DNA of 64,000 nucleotides. Source: Calonectria ilicicola (Eukaryota > Ascomycota > Sordariomycetes > Hypocreales > Nectriaceae). The notes under the pieces are model-generated. The model did no database searches and was not told the origin of the DNA. It saw only the letters and a program-made list of their open reading frames with translations. The stretch is from positions 3,162,001-3,226,000 of the forward strand of contig CP085828.1 of NCBI GenBank assembly GCA_020809705.1. Reading direction: 5' to 3'. Each line of letters opens with the position of its first letter. Position 1 is the stretch's first letter. The position numbers were made by a program, and so were the translations under genes. Shown piece by piece: positions 1-11,603 of this stretch.

Positions 1-1330
1 CAAAGCGGATTAGTATTGGCATCACCATTCCCGCACTGAAATATCGTCATCCCGACCGTTCTGCCCGCCCAGACACCCACGCGCCTACCGCTTACCGCCT
101 GCCCACATTGTCCATCGCCTCTCCCCACCACACCCCTTGTTTGCTAGAGCAAGCAGGCTAACTACCAAAGAGAGACTGAACGAGCGAGTGTTGCTGGGAT
201 TCAGTTGGGAAAAAAGGGGGGCTCTCGGTTTCTCTCTCACAACACATTCATTGGAGACTGTGTCGGCGACGACTGGCACGTTTCACTGCCACCCTTGCCT
301 TCCTTTGCTTCCCTTCTCGCTTTGGCTCATTGTCACAGCCAGGTTTTAGTTGTTCTCCGGCACATAGACAACCGGTGGCCGTGGGTTCGCATCTGCATAA
401 GAGAGCTAGCTCGTAGTGAGACTGGGTTTGTCGAGAGAATCTGCCTCGTCCTGCGGCTGGCCTTCAGCTCTCTGCGACGGTCAAAGTACCCGATACCTAG
501 CGCCGAGACCAAGGTACCTCACGGCGACCCAGGCTCCATTCTTGGGGCTAGAAACCGCTAAGACTGCTCCACCACCTGCTGCTGCTGCACAATACCGCTG
601 CACCCACTGCATTTGCTGCGCTGCAACGCCTGCAACCGCCCACCCGCGCACCCGCATCTCGCTCGACTGCTGTGGCAGCAGGGGACCCGTGCACCTGGAC
701 CCTCCTTGCAACCCCAGGCTGCGGTCGACTTTTTTAGAGCCTGGGCAGGGCCTGGGCTGGAGCACAACCACCAAAAAGGGCACCAGCACCCACCACGGCT
801 GTCCACTGCTACCCACTGTTACTGTACACCTCAGCGCCTCTCGTCTATGGAATTCCCCCCCCTCAACGCCGTTGGTTCTCCCTTCGCGGTGCTCTAACAA
901 CTTTCTCGCAGCTATCTCATTCCACAAAGCTTTTACCTCTCGCTAGCCCCCCGTGTCGCTCGTTATTATTACATTTATTCAGGCTTTTGTCGTGCCGCCT
1001 CGCCTCGGCCTCCGGTGTCCGATCAAACCCGCCACCACAACTACCACCAAACCTCCAGCCTCCGCCCCCCGATCGCCAATCTCCCACGGCCCGTCTTGCC
1101 TCAACCACTTCGATCTCCTGTCTGGCTAGAGTCTACGCTAGAGACTGCGAAAACGGTGCATAAACAGCATCTGGTTCTCCGACAGGCCACATTTTGACCC
1201 TCGCAGCGACCTCCATTCGCTTGCTGTCGCCCGCGCACCTCGTCGCACCACGACATAACGTTACACCCCCAGTTAAACTCCCTGACACGTTGTGCGGCTG
1301 CCGGTACGCTGCGTCCGTCTTCGCGCAGCC
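1..1330. other. Upstream region / probable 5' leader of SKT5-like gene
   Basis: No gene is supportable here. The stretch is rich in pyrimidines and in short overlapping open frames on both strands, none of which resembles a known protein. It lies immediately upstream of the Skt5-like start codon and probably holds its promoter and a long 5' untranslated leader. Long CT-rich leaders are common in filamentous fungi. I cannot place a transcription start site. Confidence 0.5.
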
Positions 1331-3724
1331 ATGGCCGCAGCTACTGCGTCCCCTCCCCCGAATACCGCATCACCAAACCAAAACTTCTCAGAGGATGCTT
1401 CCCGACAAGTTTCCGAATTCAACGTGGCCGGTGCCCCTCGCCTGCGAGAAGGGCCCGTGTCGCCCGTCCAAGTAAACTTTCAGGATGAGAACTGGGCCAC
1501 GCCCTCGGATGTCGACATTGGCAACTCCAAGTTTCATGGTAACCAAACTGAGCTCGTTGACCGCACTCTCCCATCGCCTCCCGAGGACGCCCCTCCACCT
1601 CCACCTCAACACAAGGCTCAAGGACCCTCGAGTCCCCAGAGCCCCCGGGACTTTTTCGAAGGTGTCGCTGGGCTTCCCAAGGCTGATGGCCCACCTGTCA
1701 TCCCTTTCGATGAATCCTTCGCCCATTCCTCTGAGGCCTCTTATTTACCGACTTCTCAATCTTCCCTCTCCAGTCCAGACAAGAGCCCTCATGTCAACCA
1801 GGCGCCCGTCATGTCAGCCACATCTGGCCCAATGGCTGATGAATTTGAGCCTCATATCATGACTCCTACCGAGAGAGTGCGCAACCAGGACATGTTTCGC
1901 AACAGTCGCGAATCAGATGATACGACCAGCACGAACCAGCAGCCATCTGCAGAATCATCGGCAGGCACCAGCGCCAGCTCTCTCTCAGGCATCAACGAGA
2001 ATGCTGAGTGCCAGACCTTTGACAACTCGCCAGAGAGCTCAATCATTGAGGGAAACATGCCAGGAAACCAATCTGTTCCTGGATTCCAATACCACCATGA
2101 ACGAGAGTTCCCACCTCGGGTCGCCAGTGTCCCTAATGAGACTGGTCGAAATGCTTCGACTCCAGACCTGTCTGACGGTGCACAGCCAAGTCGCCATCTA
2201 ACACCTGGTTCCAACAATTTTAGGAGGAGCTCTGTCCCGCGACCTCAATCATCCTACTCGGCCTACTCTGAGATGGGCAATCGTGGTCGGTCCCCTAATC
2301 TGATGCCTGGTGGCTCCCATATGCGCACGCCCTCCCAGAACCGTAAATCCCCTGATGTCAGGCCGCAGTCGTATGCCGAGTTGCTCAGTGTACCGTACCC
2401 CCAGCCAGCTCCAGCTCCGCTGTCTTTGGATAACTCGAACCTTCGAACTGTCATTGGAAACAATGCCTCCCTGCTCAGCACCCAGAAGACGTTAGACATG
2501 TATCGCCAGAATGTCAAGAAGACAAACGACTTGTCCATTCAGTATTCCTTTGCGGTATTCCTAATTTCGAATGCCCAGGAGCAAGGTCTTGATTTTACAG
2601 ATCCCAAGGGCAAGAGGAACAGCTCCAAGCCTCAGGGAGACGGCGAAAGCCCTGGGCCTGAGGGCAGTCCCTACGAATTGGTGAAGGAAGCTCGTCAGAT
2701 TCTCCAGAAACTTGCCAGTGCCGGGTACCCTTTTGCACAATATTACCTTGCCGATGGCTATGCCTCAGGTCTTTTCAGCAAGGGCAAAGAGGACTACAAT
2801 TCTGCCTTTCCTCTATTTGTTCTGGCTGCGAAGCATGGTCATGCCGAATCTGGCTACCGCACTGGTTTGTGCTACGAGTTTGGTTGGGGTTGTCGCAAGG
2901 ATCCGGCCAAGGCGGTCCAGTTCTTGCGAACAGCTGCGGCCAAGAGGCACCCTGGAGCCATGACTCGTCTCGGAAAAGCTTGCTTGTCTGGTGATCTTGG
3001 AGAGACGCGATCTCGAGAAGGTTTGAGATGGATGAAGCTCGCCGCTGAGGCAGCCGACGCACAGTACAATGCGGCCCCATACCAACTGGGCTGCCTGTAC
3101 GAGACCGGATATGGCGAGGATATCTTCAAGGATGGCAACTACGCCGCCAATCTCTTCACCCAAGCTGCAGACCTAGGACACCCCGAAGCAAACTTCCGTC
3201 TTGGCGATGCCTACGAGCATGGCAAGCTGGGCTGTCCTCGTGATCCGGCTCTCAGCGTACACTTTTACACTGGTGCTGCCGAGCGTGGACACGCTGGCGC
3301 CATGATGGGACTGTGCGCTTGGTACATGGTTGGTGCGCCACCAATTCTAGAGAAGGACGAGGAGGAAGCCTACGAATGGGCGCATCGATCAGCAGATCTA
3401 GGTAAGCATATTTTCCCCCTTAGACTCAACTACCTGTTCAGAGTTGAATTACTTACTAACTGGCTATCGCCAACAGGTTACGTGAAAGCCCAGTACGCCG
3501 TGGGATACTTTACCGAAATGGGCATTGGCTGCCGTCGAGACGTTCTCGAAGCTAATGTTTGGTATGTTAAGGCTGCAGATGCTGGCGATGAGCGAGCCAA
3601 GCAACGCTTGGCTATCATCCAAGCCGCTGTCAGCGGGGGTACTCCTATGGAGGTCGCACCCCCAAGAAACGGCAAGATCCAGAAGGGAGCAGCAAAAGAT
3701 GATAAAGACTGCGTTGTCATGTGA
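1331..3724 (+). CDS. Chitin synthase activator, Skt5/Chs4-like Sel1-repeat protein
   Basis: Exons are 1331-3401 and 3477-3724, giving 772 aa. The intron 3402-3476 has donor GTAAGC, branch CTAAC and acceptor CAG. The start was chosen at the ATG in context gcagccATGg; an open frame reaches further upstream but begins inside the leader. About 350 N-terminal residues are Ser/Pro-rich and look disordered. From about residue 447 to 745 there is a run of Sel1-like repeats (for example YYLADGYASG, YQLGCLYETGYG, FRLGDAYEHGKLG, YAVGYFTEMGIG). The C-terminus is CVVM, a CaaX farnesylation box with Cys769. In yeast, Skt5/Chs4 is prenylated and activates chitin synthase III at sites of growth, so a role in cell-wall chitin synthesis at the plasma membrane is inferred. 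The family is clear; which of the fungal Skt5 paralogues it is remains open. Confidence 0.92.
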   Translation: MAAATASPPPNTASPNQNFSEDASRQVSEFNVAGAPRLREGPVSPVQVNFQDENWATPSDVDIGNSKFHGNQTELVDRTLPSPPEDAPPPPPQHKAQGPSSPQSPRDFFEGVAGLPKADGPPVIPFDESFAHSSEASYLPTSQSSLSSPDKSPHVNQAPVMSATSGPMADEFEPHIMTPTERVRNQDMFRNSRESDDTTSTNQQPSAESSAGTSASSLSGINENAECQTFDNSPESSIIEGNMPGNQSVPGFQYHHEREFPPRVASVPNETGRNASTPDLSDGAQPSRHLTPGSNNFRRSSVPRPQSSYSAYSEMGNRGRSPNLMPGGSHMRTPSQNRKSPDVRPQSYAELLSVPYPQPAPAPLSLDNSNLRTVIGNNASLLSTQKTLDMYRQNVKKTNDLSIQYSFAVFLISNAQEQGLDFTDPKGKRNSSKPQGDGESPGPEGSPYELVKEARQILQKLASAGYPFAQYYLADGYASGLFSKGKEDYNSAFPLFVLAAKHGHAESGYRTGLCYEFGWGCRKDPAKAVQFLRTAAAKRHPGAMTRLGKACLSGDLGETRSREGLRWMKLAAEAADAQYNAAPYQLGCLYETGYGEDIFKDGNYAANLFTQAADLGHPEANFRLGDAYEHGKLGCPRDPALSVHFYTGAAERGHAGAMMGLCAWYMVGAPPILEKDEEEAYEWAHRSADLGKHIFPLRLNYLFRVELLTNWLSPTGYVKAQYAVGYFTEMGIGCRRDVLEANVWYVKAADAGDERAKQRLAIIQAAVSGGTPMEVAPPRNGKIQKGAAKDDKDCVVM

Positions 3725-5332
3725 AGAGTTTGACGGAAAGAAAGTCCCCTGTTGGGACTATAATGGCAGAGAAACGACTAATTATTACCGCCTCTTTATG
3801 ATGGATGGGATCTTCTACCACCTACGATCCCTACTTACCTGGACGTCTTTTTTTGGAAAGAACATACACAATCCTTTTGCGTATCTTGTATTTGCATACC
3901 TGGCCGCATCATTGCATCGTTGCAAGGAGCTTTATTCATGGCGGGTTCTTGGAGTTGTCTTTTGTCGATTAAAGAAGCACATCTTGTTCAACACCCTCTT
4001 TTATTGGTCATGTTTGGAGATGCAAACCTTAGACTTATACGTGAAGGAAACACGATATTGGCGAGACGCTTGATAAAATGGAGTGGCCGGTTGTGCTGAA
4101 GTGTTGACTTGCATTCAGGCAGACAGACAGACCGGGCTGGTAGGAACTACTTTCTCATTCAGAGTCCTCTCCTGAAATGAGGACAGAAGGTGGTGACGGC
4201 TTTGTGGGTGAAAATAGTGTGAGAAATGAGAGCTCTTACAAGGATGCACTTTCTGCGCTATGCGAGAAACTGGAAAGAAGAAAGATCAAGTGGATAGGAA
4301 GCGAATGCGGCGTCAAAGGAAACGCGAATTGGATGTAATTACGACATAATCAACCAGTTTAAGTAATAAGCTGGGAATTATTGTTTTGTCTTGATGCCTC
4401 TTTTTGCTCATTTGCCATATTGTGATGCTGTTATTTTGAACGGGCTATAAACCATTAGACGAGCCAGTACGTGAACGGGATTCTTTCGCTCTGGGAGGGA
4501 AAGGAGTAGAAGCAAAGGGAAGGCCATCTAGCGGATCATGACATGCATATAGGATGAAGTGTGATGAGTTGGTTGATTTTCGACCTCGTTTCTAACTCGG
4601 TTGAGTGAGAGTTTGCGCATTGAATTCGATTAGATGGTGTTTCCGGTATAGCAAATACGGCCCCAGTCGGGAGAAACACAGCAAGCCAAAGAGTCTTTGC
4701 CGTCAAAGGTTTCGCTTTGCTCTCCATGTGGCATTTTCGTAGCCAGCGAGGAGTTTGTGTGCGAGTCATGTCTTACCGCCTCGACTGGAGATGGAGATTC
4801 GATCTTGTCATGCTTGGCGGTTGATACAACCAAAAACGCAGACAGGCACATGAGAAATAATTAGAAAAACGAAGAATGGCCACAAATATGTGCATAACAG
4901 CAACATAGTGTTGGATCATTCAACTTTGCGGTTATTGAATTCGTCGTCGAATCTCCTGGATTCATTCTGGGATGATGGAGGTGCAAGTGCCTTTGGTCAC
5001 TTTTACCTGACAGACATATCCTACAATGACTCCTAGTCCATTCATGAGTTCAAAAGGAAGCTCTGTCAAGCCTAAGAGAATAATTTATCGAATTAGGAAT
5101 ATCCTATGCAAAAATATGGGGTTAATCATGACCAAGATGAGGTTTCCTAAGAACCTCAAATCGTACAAAATGAAGCCGCTTGGGTAGGGTAAACTTGTTT
5201 TGGGCCCATCCGTTATTCTTACCGCTATCATGCTGGGTGTTTCTGTATTTGCAGGAGAGGTAAGAGGATTATAGCTCGCTGTGACCACATATCATCATCA
5301 CCTCAAAATGATAATGATTATTCAGAGTCCGG

Positions 5333-5358
5333 AATCACGTCAGTTAACTGACCGGATT
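5333..5358. repeat. 26-bp imperfect palindrome
   Basis: The half-sites AATCACGTCAGTT and AACTGACCGGATT are inverted copies with two mismatches per arm. The 14-bp core GTCAGTTAACTGAC (5339-5352) is perfect. It lies in an AT-rich part of the gene desert. It could be a protein-binding dyad or chance; no function is assigned. Confidence 0.6.
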
Positions 5359-6157
5359 CAGCATGGGCAGATATCCAATACTAGCTCTAAATGCCTCGTC
5401 AACGTCGTTCTATCTTGACTCTTAGAAAGCCTATCTATGAGAAAAAAAAATAATACTATACTATCAAGATTCAACCCCTAAATGGGTCGTCGAACCCTAA
5501 TAAATCGACCTTTTTTTTCCCCTGATATAGCCAAAATCGAGGATTAGAAGTCGCTCTGCACAGTTGAAGACGACATGGAGAACTTCACTTCAACAAGCCA
5601 TGTAAAGTGAGAATAATGGAGACTATCTGGCGAATAGACTTCATGTTTTTTTTGTTTCACATTGGAACCTAGATAGAGGCTCAGCACGAGGGGTTCGAAC
5701 CATCAGATAGCAAGGCGATAAGAACGGCGCCCTCTTGCCTAAACGAGGGCAAAGTCCGAAAGGTCCCACGGTTTGCAACTCTGCGATGGCTGTGCCGGGG
5801 CCGAAACCTTGAGAGAGGAAAATGTTGGGGTCAGAGACCTCTGGACCCTCAGAGGCACCCACTGCAGGCTTCTTTAGTCTGGCGATGGACAAGCAAAAAC
5901 AACCCTTGGATCGGCGCAACCCTGGACAATCGCCCGGTAAGGTCCATCGCGGTGCCTAGCCATGGTTCGTTCACCAACAAGGCACAGCTGTTTAGACCCG
6001 TGGGGGCTCCGAATCATGGCGACTTTCCTATCTCGGTGTGTTTCGTCAGTGCACTCCGCAACCCATGATTGGGACAAAGGGCGCACCCACACCATGAGAT
6101 CAGTCAAGGTGTTTCAGAAACAACCACGGGGGAGGAGTGAGAAATTGTGTTGAACAA

Positions 6158-6182
6158 GGGATTCATTCATTCATTCATTGAG
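6158..6182. repeat. ATTC simple repeat
   Basis: Tandem ATTC/CATT units run from about 6158 to 6180, followed by degenerate copies (attcatc, attcact) to about 6205. This is an ordinary microsatellite in non-coding DNA. Confidence 0.8.
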
Positions 6183-7408
6183 TTATTCATCTATCCATTC
6201 ACTCAGTCGCTCTTTCATTTATGACAATGCACCGAGCACCCAAGGGAGAAACAGCCTTTGCGATGATCAAGGGGTGCAAGACACACGAAACATGGAGTGA
6301 CCAAAGAAAGAGAGAGAGAAAGAGAGACCTTCAACTGTCGCACATGGACAGACAATCTGACTGTGCTCTCTGTCGGGCCTGGTCTGCACTAGGTATAGCG
6401 CGTGGTCCCACGAGGTGATGGAGGGGTCATACAAGGGAGGCTACGAGGGGTCTAGGGCCCTGAGCCTTGTCTTTGGGGAAACCAGAACAAGGGCATTCAC
6501 CTGTGAGAATGGAAAGGGTTTCAGATGCATCTGGGCATGATGTGACGATTATCAAGCTCGGCAAAGCTGAGTCTGGGCGCTTGGATGGGGTAACGGTGTG
6601 TGTGGTCTCGGTTAAGAGTTGAGTCTGTCTTGACGACTTTTTTCTGGGACAAGATGGAGGGGGAGGGGATGAGAGAGAGCAACAGCACGGCGGCCCAAAT
6701 CACAAACCAAGACGCTACTGTTTGACCGCAAGTCAGCCTGGCCGTTTCATAGTCACACGGCACGCGTTGACAACGAATAGGTGAGCGATTATTCTCGTCT
6801 GAAAGACGGTGAGAGAGCCTTTACCGCCCAACCTCTTTTGCTGCATCGACAGAGTCTCTTTGGGAGCGACCGTTAAGTGGATGCATGACGCACAGGCCAA
6901 CTCCCGGAAGTGCATGCATCCATGCTCCGCTGGGTCCATTAAAAGACATGTCACGATTGGCCAATTCTCTCGGCGGGGTACCGCTGTTAATTAAACCCAC
7001 ACGCGTCTCTGCGCGTCACCCACGCGTCGGGGCGCGTCTGTTCCAACTTCGCGCCGCTTGCAGCCCAGCGAATTGCCCGAATTGCCCAAAATGTCCACGA
7101 TGCTGCGGTAATCGCGCACCCTCCCCGGCCAATGGGACCATCGGAACCCTCCATGCGCTGGGGCGATGACTTGCAGCTGAGGCAGGCCTGCGGGCTCTGC
7201 AGGCATGGCCTGTTGCACGGAGCGACATGCAGCTTGGCTGAAGGGCCGTGTTCGATAAGGTGATGAGCCAGTGAAGAAGTGCACCAGTGGGCACGCGGAC
7301 ATCATCTTGTGGTGCAGAGTTGGGTTGCGTCAGTGGTTCTGAAACCCGATTCTGCAAAGAAACAGCGTTGTATGATCAACGTGCTATCGACATCATCGAT
7401 CGATCGAT

Positions 7409-7438
7409 GGGGGGATGGAGGGAGGGACGGAGGGAGGG
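7409..7438 (+). repeat. G-quadruplex-capable tract 1
   Basis: Five G-runs of at least three occur at 7409-7414, 7420-7422, 7424-7426, 7432-7434 and 7436-7438, with loops of 1-5 nt. This fits the canonical G4 pattern on the + strand. It directly follows a short CGAT tandem repeat (about 7397-7407). Confidence 0.6.
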
Positions 7439-7639
7439 CTCGTCCGAGATTGCTTCGGCCCATCAAGATGCTGCAAATAGACCCGAGTTGCTCCAAAGAA
7501 AGGGCAAGCTTTCGATGGGCGCATGTCCACCGCATCTAGCCAGCATGCATCACGCGCAACCGTCTCTGCGACCGCGAATTAGACATAGTAGAGGAGGGGC
7601 ACCTCTGCATGAGGGAGCCTGAGCATGGGAAGTAGAGGA

Positions 7640-7670
7640 GGGAGGGGAGGGGGAGGGGGAGGGGAGGGGG
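7640..7670 (+). repeat. G-quadruplex-capable tract 2 (six G-runs)
   Basis: Six consecutive G-runs (7640-7642, 7644-7647, 7649-7653, 7655-7659, 7661-7664, 7666-7670) are each separated by a single A. Single-base loops give the most stable class of G4 motif. The tract is non-coding. Confidence 0.7.
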
Positions 7671-10600
7671 AGGATGACCTCACTCACACGAGCACACCTA
7701 CCCACTTTGGCTGCAAAGGGAGAGGCAATGTTGCAATTGAGGAGAGGGAGGGGACAATGGCCCAGACAACGCATTAGGCACACGCACATGTTCACAGGTA
7801 CCACACGAACTCGACTCGAGGTGGTGTCGCAATCTCGTACATGCTCACCTTGGTGATATCATCGAGGGAGTGCTTCCCAAGCCGGAGGAAGAAGCGGGAG
7901 GGAGGTGAAGAAGCGAAGGAGGCCTGAACCCCGTCTCCCGCTCCAAGATCCAAGGTAGGATAACGCCGCAACCGACGGTGGCTTCCCTAGATGGAGTGAC
8001 CCTGCACTTCTCGACGTTGTTGAGTTGGCGGTGGCCTACTCCGCACTGCGTGGCCCCCCCTCACCACCTCTACCACTATCTGGCCCCCCCTCCCACCAGA
8101 GCCAGCCTGATCCGGATCGCTACACATGTGTGACACAAAGGTTCTCCAGTTCTGCGCAGCAAAGTTTGACACATCAACTCTCTTTTCTCTCTTCTCTCTT
8201 GTTGTTGTCGCTTGTCATTTCATCGGGTGTGACGTATCATTGACAGCACCCGGGTCCTGTAGTCTTTTGCGTATTGGGCAGCGCGACGTGGTACTGTGAT
8301 ATTGGCAGTTCCCATACAGCCTCATGGTTGGAGCGAGGTGTGGGCGGCTGGCTTGGCCGCATGGGCCACGAGGAGGCCCGGCGGATGAACCCGTGCGAAC
8401 CGGCCGTCCGACTGGAGGGATTCACCCATAACCGCCGGCCGACGTGGACGGCCCAGCGTTGGGTGCCCAAAAATGGCCGCGACGGAAGGCGAAGGGTTCC
8501 TTGCCATGGTCGATCTACTCGAATCGAGGTCTGTACTATGCTCGAATAAGCGCCGGCTAGCTTCACAGGGCAGCCAAGAACGGTTTTTTTCGGAGCCAGA
8601 CATAGCCTGGTTCATGACTCGGAGGGGGGAGCTCTGAGGAGGGAGCTCTGCTCAATGAGACCAATGGCACACTACTGCAGAAGGGAGCGCGCGATTGACC
8701 GAAACGCTGCAAGTGGAGGGAGCTTTACTCAAGAAAGGGACCACGACAAGCGAACAAGGGCAATCAATTAATCCAGTCAACGATAATGGAGATGGAGGGG
8801 TGTCGGCGCCAAGGGGGAGGGGGCCTCGAGCCGTCCCTCTCTCAGCAGACTCGTTCTTGAAGTGGCGATTTGTTTATTTGTTGATTATTGATTTAATTGC
8901 ACATTTGTTTCTTTTGATGGTCGACCGGGCAGTTCGGCTGTTGCCGCCACCCGGAACCTAACGGTATGAGGAGTCAGACAATACAAGGCGCAAAAAGGAA
9001 AAAAGAAAAAGAAAAAAGGAAATAATTGCTCTCGAAGACCCAGTCCCCGAGAGCTGGAGGCGAGATTACATCCGATGGTCGTATGATACATGCACATATT
9101 TTTATGTATTCATTTCTTTTTCTTCCCACTTCCTTTCTTTTGTCCCGTCTGTTCCAGACGTCAAAGACGACAGGCACCCGTCCGTCGTCTCGGGACGCTC
9201 AAGGTCACACGCATGACAGCTGCAAATAATTGCGGCAAAGGACTCAGATCGGGATCTGTGCGGGGGCCTGGGATGGGGACAAAATTTCCTTTTGTCTTGG
9301 GAGGCTTTTCGTGGCGTTGAAGCAACCCCTGGGCTTGCTTTTGCTCTGCTTTGTGCTAAACCTGGCGAGCTAGAGGGGGGCAAAGAGGAAACTAGATGAT
9401 GCAATGGCTATGCAGGGCGGCACAAAGTGAACTAGATGCAGCAGGTCCGTCTTCTGCTAGATGACTTGCATGTGCTGAAGAGAAGTTCCGAGATTGTCAT
9501 TAAGATAGGGAGAGAGACTCATTAAGATTGAGCTGCAGAGGTAGCTTGGAGGGAGAGCGAGCGAGCGTGGAGCGGGTGGGTGACGGCATGTCAACAGAGG
9601 CTTGTTGGGCTGGCCCGAGGTGAGACATTCGAATTTACCAGACTTGCCCAGCTAATACGAGGCAATCTAGAGCAAGCCAACCGAGACAGAGGAGATGCAA
9701 AAAGCGTACAGAACATCGCCATCTATTGGCATTGGGGTCGGGGCCGTGCTTCGAGGCGGATTCCGTGCACAGGCTGCCGTCCATGTCATTCTCTTGTACA
9801 AGTCTCGCTCGAGTCGCGAGTCGTCACTGACCCCAGGCTTTGCGAAAGTTGCGAGGATGGAACAGACTGGGGGGGAGGGGGAATGTCTGCTACAGTGCCC
9901 GGAGTAGCATCCAGAAAGCTCCAGGTACCTCTCACGCACACGCGACGAAAGCGCGCTAAAAGGTCCCTGGCCGTGTGCAATACATGTACTCACTGTGCGC
10001 AAGCACTGAAAGCCCACTGAAAGCTAAGTCTTCCCGCGAGCGGGCCAGACCCGTCAGTGGTCGCTAAATGGACCCACCGGATCCGGGCCCTGGTTTGTGT
10101 ACGTACCCTGCGCACCCCTGTCAGACATGCCCTGGCCCCGGCCCTGGTCCAAGAAAAAAAAGACTCGCTCCCCTGTAAGCAAGTCTCTTACCGGGGCGGC
10201 CACGGGGGCTCCATGTCTCACCCGCCCACTGCTGCCGGCCAGCAGGCACCTCGTGCGGATGAACGTGTGCCCACTAAAAAAAACGGCCACGCTCTGTTCC
10301 TACCTTTCCTCACTGTACTCTGCACGCACTGCGCATCTCCCGCCGCCCAGGGAAAAAAAAGTGCCTGTCTACGGCGCCAACTCTTATTAGGCCCGCCCAT
10401 CCCCCTGCCCATTCCCAAGCTCTGGCCCCCCGTCTCACTCACCACCGCATTACACGCACACACAGTCGCATACATTCCTGCACTCTCGCCTCGCAAACAA
10501 ACCAACCTCTTCACCTCACTTCCTCTCACCTCTTAAAACGCATATCGCATCGCACCACACACACGCAGATCAACATCTCACTTTAGAACCAACACCTCTC

Positions 10601-10787
10601 AACTGAACCGCTACCTATCGCGCGCGTCACACAGCTATTCGACCTTTCGCTTGCTTGCTTTGCGCGCATCGCGGCGTTTGCTCCTCAGTTACATACCAAC
10701 TCTTGCCGGCGCGCTTCTGACCTGTCGCACCACCAACCACCTCCGCCCACCACTCGACTTCACCAAAACACAAACAAACCACACACG

Positions 10788-11603
10788 ATGCTTCTTCCGT
10801 CGGCACTCTCGTGCGACTCGTCGCAATCCTCGCAGCAGCACCGTCTGCAACCTTCACTCTTCTCTCCCCCCGCCAGCCCCCCGACCCTCTCATCACAAAA
10901 CCCTCTCGCCAACATCATGAGCACATGCCGCTCTCTCCAGTCGCTCCTCGGCGCGCCCGCATCCATCACACCCGAGGGTCGCTCATCACTAGCCCAGCTA
11001 CCAACACCTCCACTCGCTCATGCGCCTCCGCCGCTTAAGCTGCGCCTGCGGTCGCGCGGCAAGCAGGATCTCCGTGAGGACCCTATGTCTTCGCGAAGAA
11101 GAATCACCAAGCGCGCTCCTCCCCGCGGCCTCAACAAGCGACGACGCGCCGCCGACGACGACATGGGCCGCCATGACTCTGACGACTCTGACATGCAAGA
11201 CAGCGACCTCGAATCCGAGGCCTCTCAACCTCAAGAGAACGAGCCCGTCGCCCCCGCCACTCCCAAGCGCGCCCGAATCGCCCCCGAACAGTTACCACTA
11301 GGCCTTGAGCGCTCCGATTTCCACACCATCTTCGCCCGACGAAATGGTGGCAACGCCAGCACTGAAACACAAGACAGCGAAGAGCCCGAGTCAGATGAGT
11401 GGAGCGCCGAAGACGACCGCATCCTTGTTGAGCTCGTGCTGGAGAAGCTCAAGCTCTCCAAATCAGAATGGCAAGATTGTGCCCGCAATCTCGGGCGCGA
11501 TCGTCACGCCGTCAACCGCCGCTGGAAGAGTCTAATGCTTGGCGGCGACGTCGGTCTCAAGTCTCGGAGTCGCCGCTCCCGATTGCACTCGACCTGGCGA
11601 TAA
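10788..11603 (+). CDS. Small nuclear protein with a single Myb/SANT-like domain
   Basis: This is an intronless frame of 271 aa. The first ATG is at 10788; a second in-frame ATG at 10917 (residue 44) would give a 228-aa form and may be the real start. The N-terminal 200 residues are low-complexity. Basic clusters at about 102-120 (SSRRRITKRAPPRGLNKRRR) and 159-171 look like nuclear localisation signals, and an acidic stretch lies at about 127-150. Residues 203-250 carry a Myb/SANT-like pattern with spaced tryptophans W205, W228 and W246 and the ending RRWKSLM. A role in DNA binding or chromatin is inferred from this domain only. A C-rich promoter and a pyrimidine-rich 3' region flank it. I do not recognise a named homologue. 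Confidence 0.75.
   Translation: MLLPSALSCDSSQSSQQHRLQPSLFSPPASPPTLSSQNPLANIMSTCRSLQSLLGAPASITPEGRSSLAQLPTPPLAHAPPPLKLRLRSRGKQDLREDPMSSRRRITKRAPPRGLNKRRRAADDDMGRHDSDDSDMQDSDLESEASQPQENEPVAPATPKRARIAPEQLPLGLERSDFHTIFARRNGGNASTETQDSEEPESDEWSAEDDRILVELVLEKLKLSKSEWQDCARNLGRDRHAVNRRWKSLMLGGDVGLKSRSRRSRLHSTWR

Larger units (their letters stand above)
3725..10787. other. 7.1 kb intergenic stretch without a supportable gene
   Basis: The first few hundred bases are probably the 3' untranslated region of the Skt5-like gene. Only short open frames follow, mostly overlapping and without recognisable domains or a consistent splice model. Base composition changes along the stretch: about 4.9-5.6 kb is AT-rich with frequent stops on both strands, while 7.0-10.7 kb is GC-rich with G-runs. 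The last part (about 10.0-10.78 kb) is C-rich and probably forms the promoter and leader of the Myb-like gene. A long non-coding RNA is possible but nothing shows one. Confidence 0.5.

Noticed and set aside
5685..5710. GGTTCGAACC resembling a tRNA B-box/T-loop
   Set aside because: Neither strand gives a T-stem of five pairs, an acceptor stem or a D-arm, so no tRNA can be folded here.
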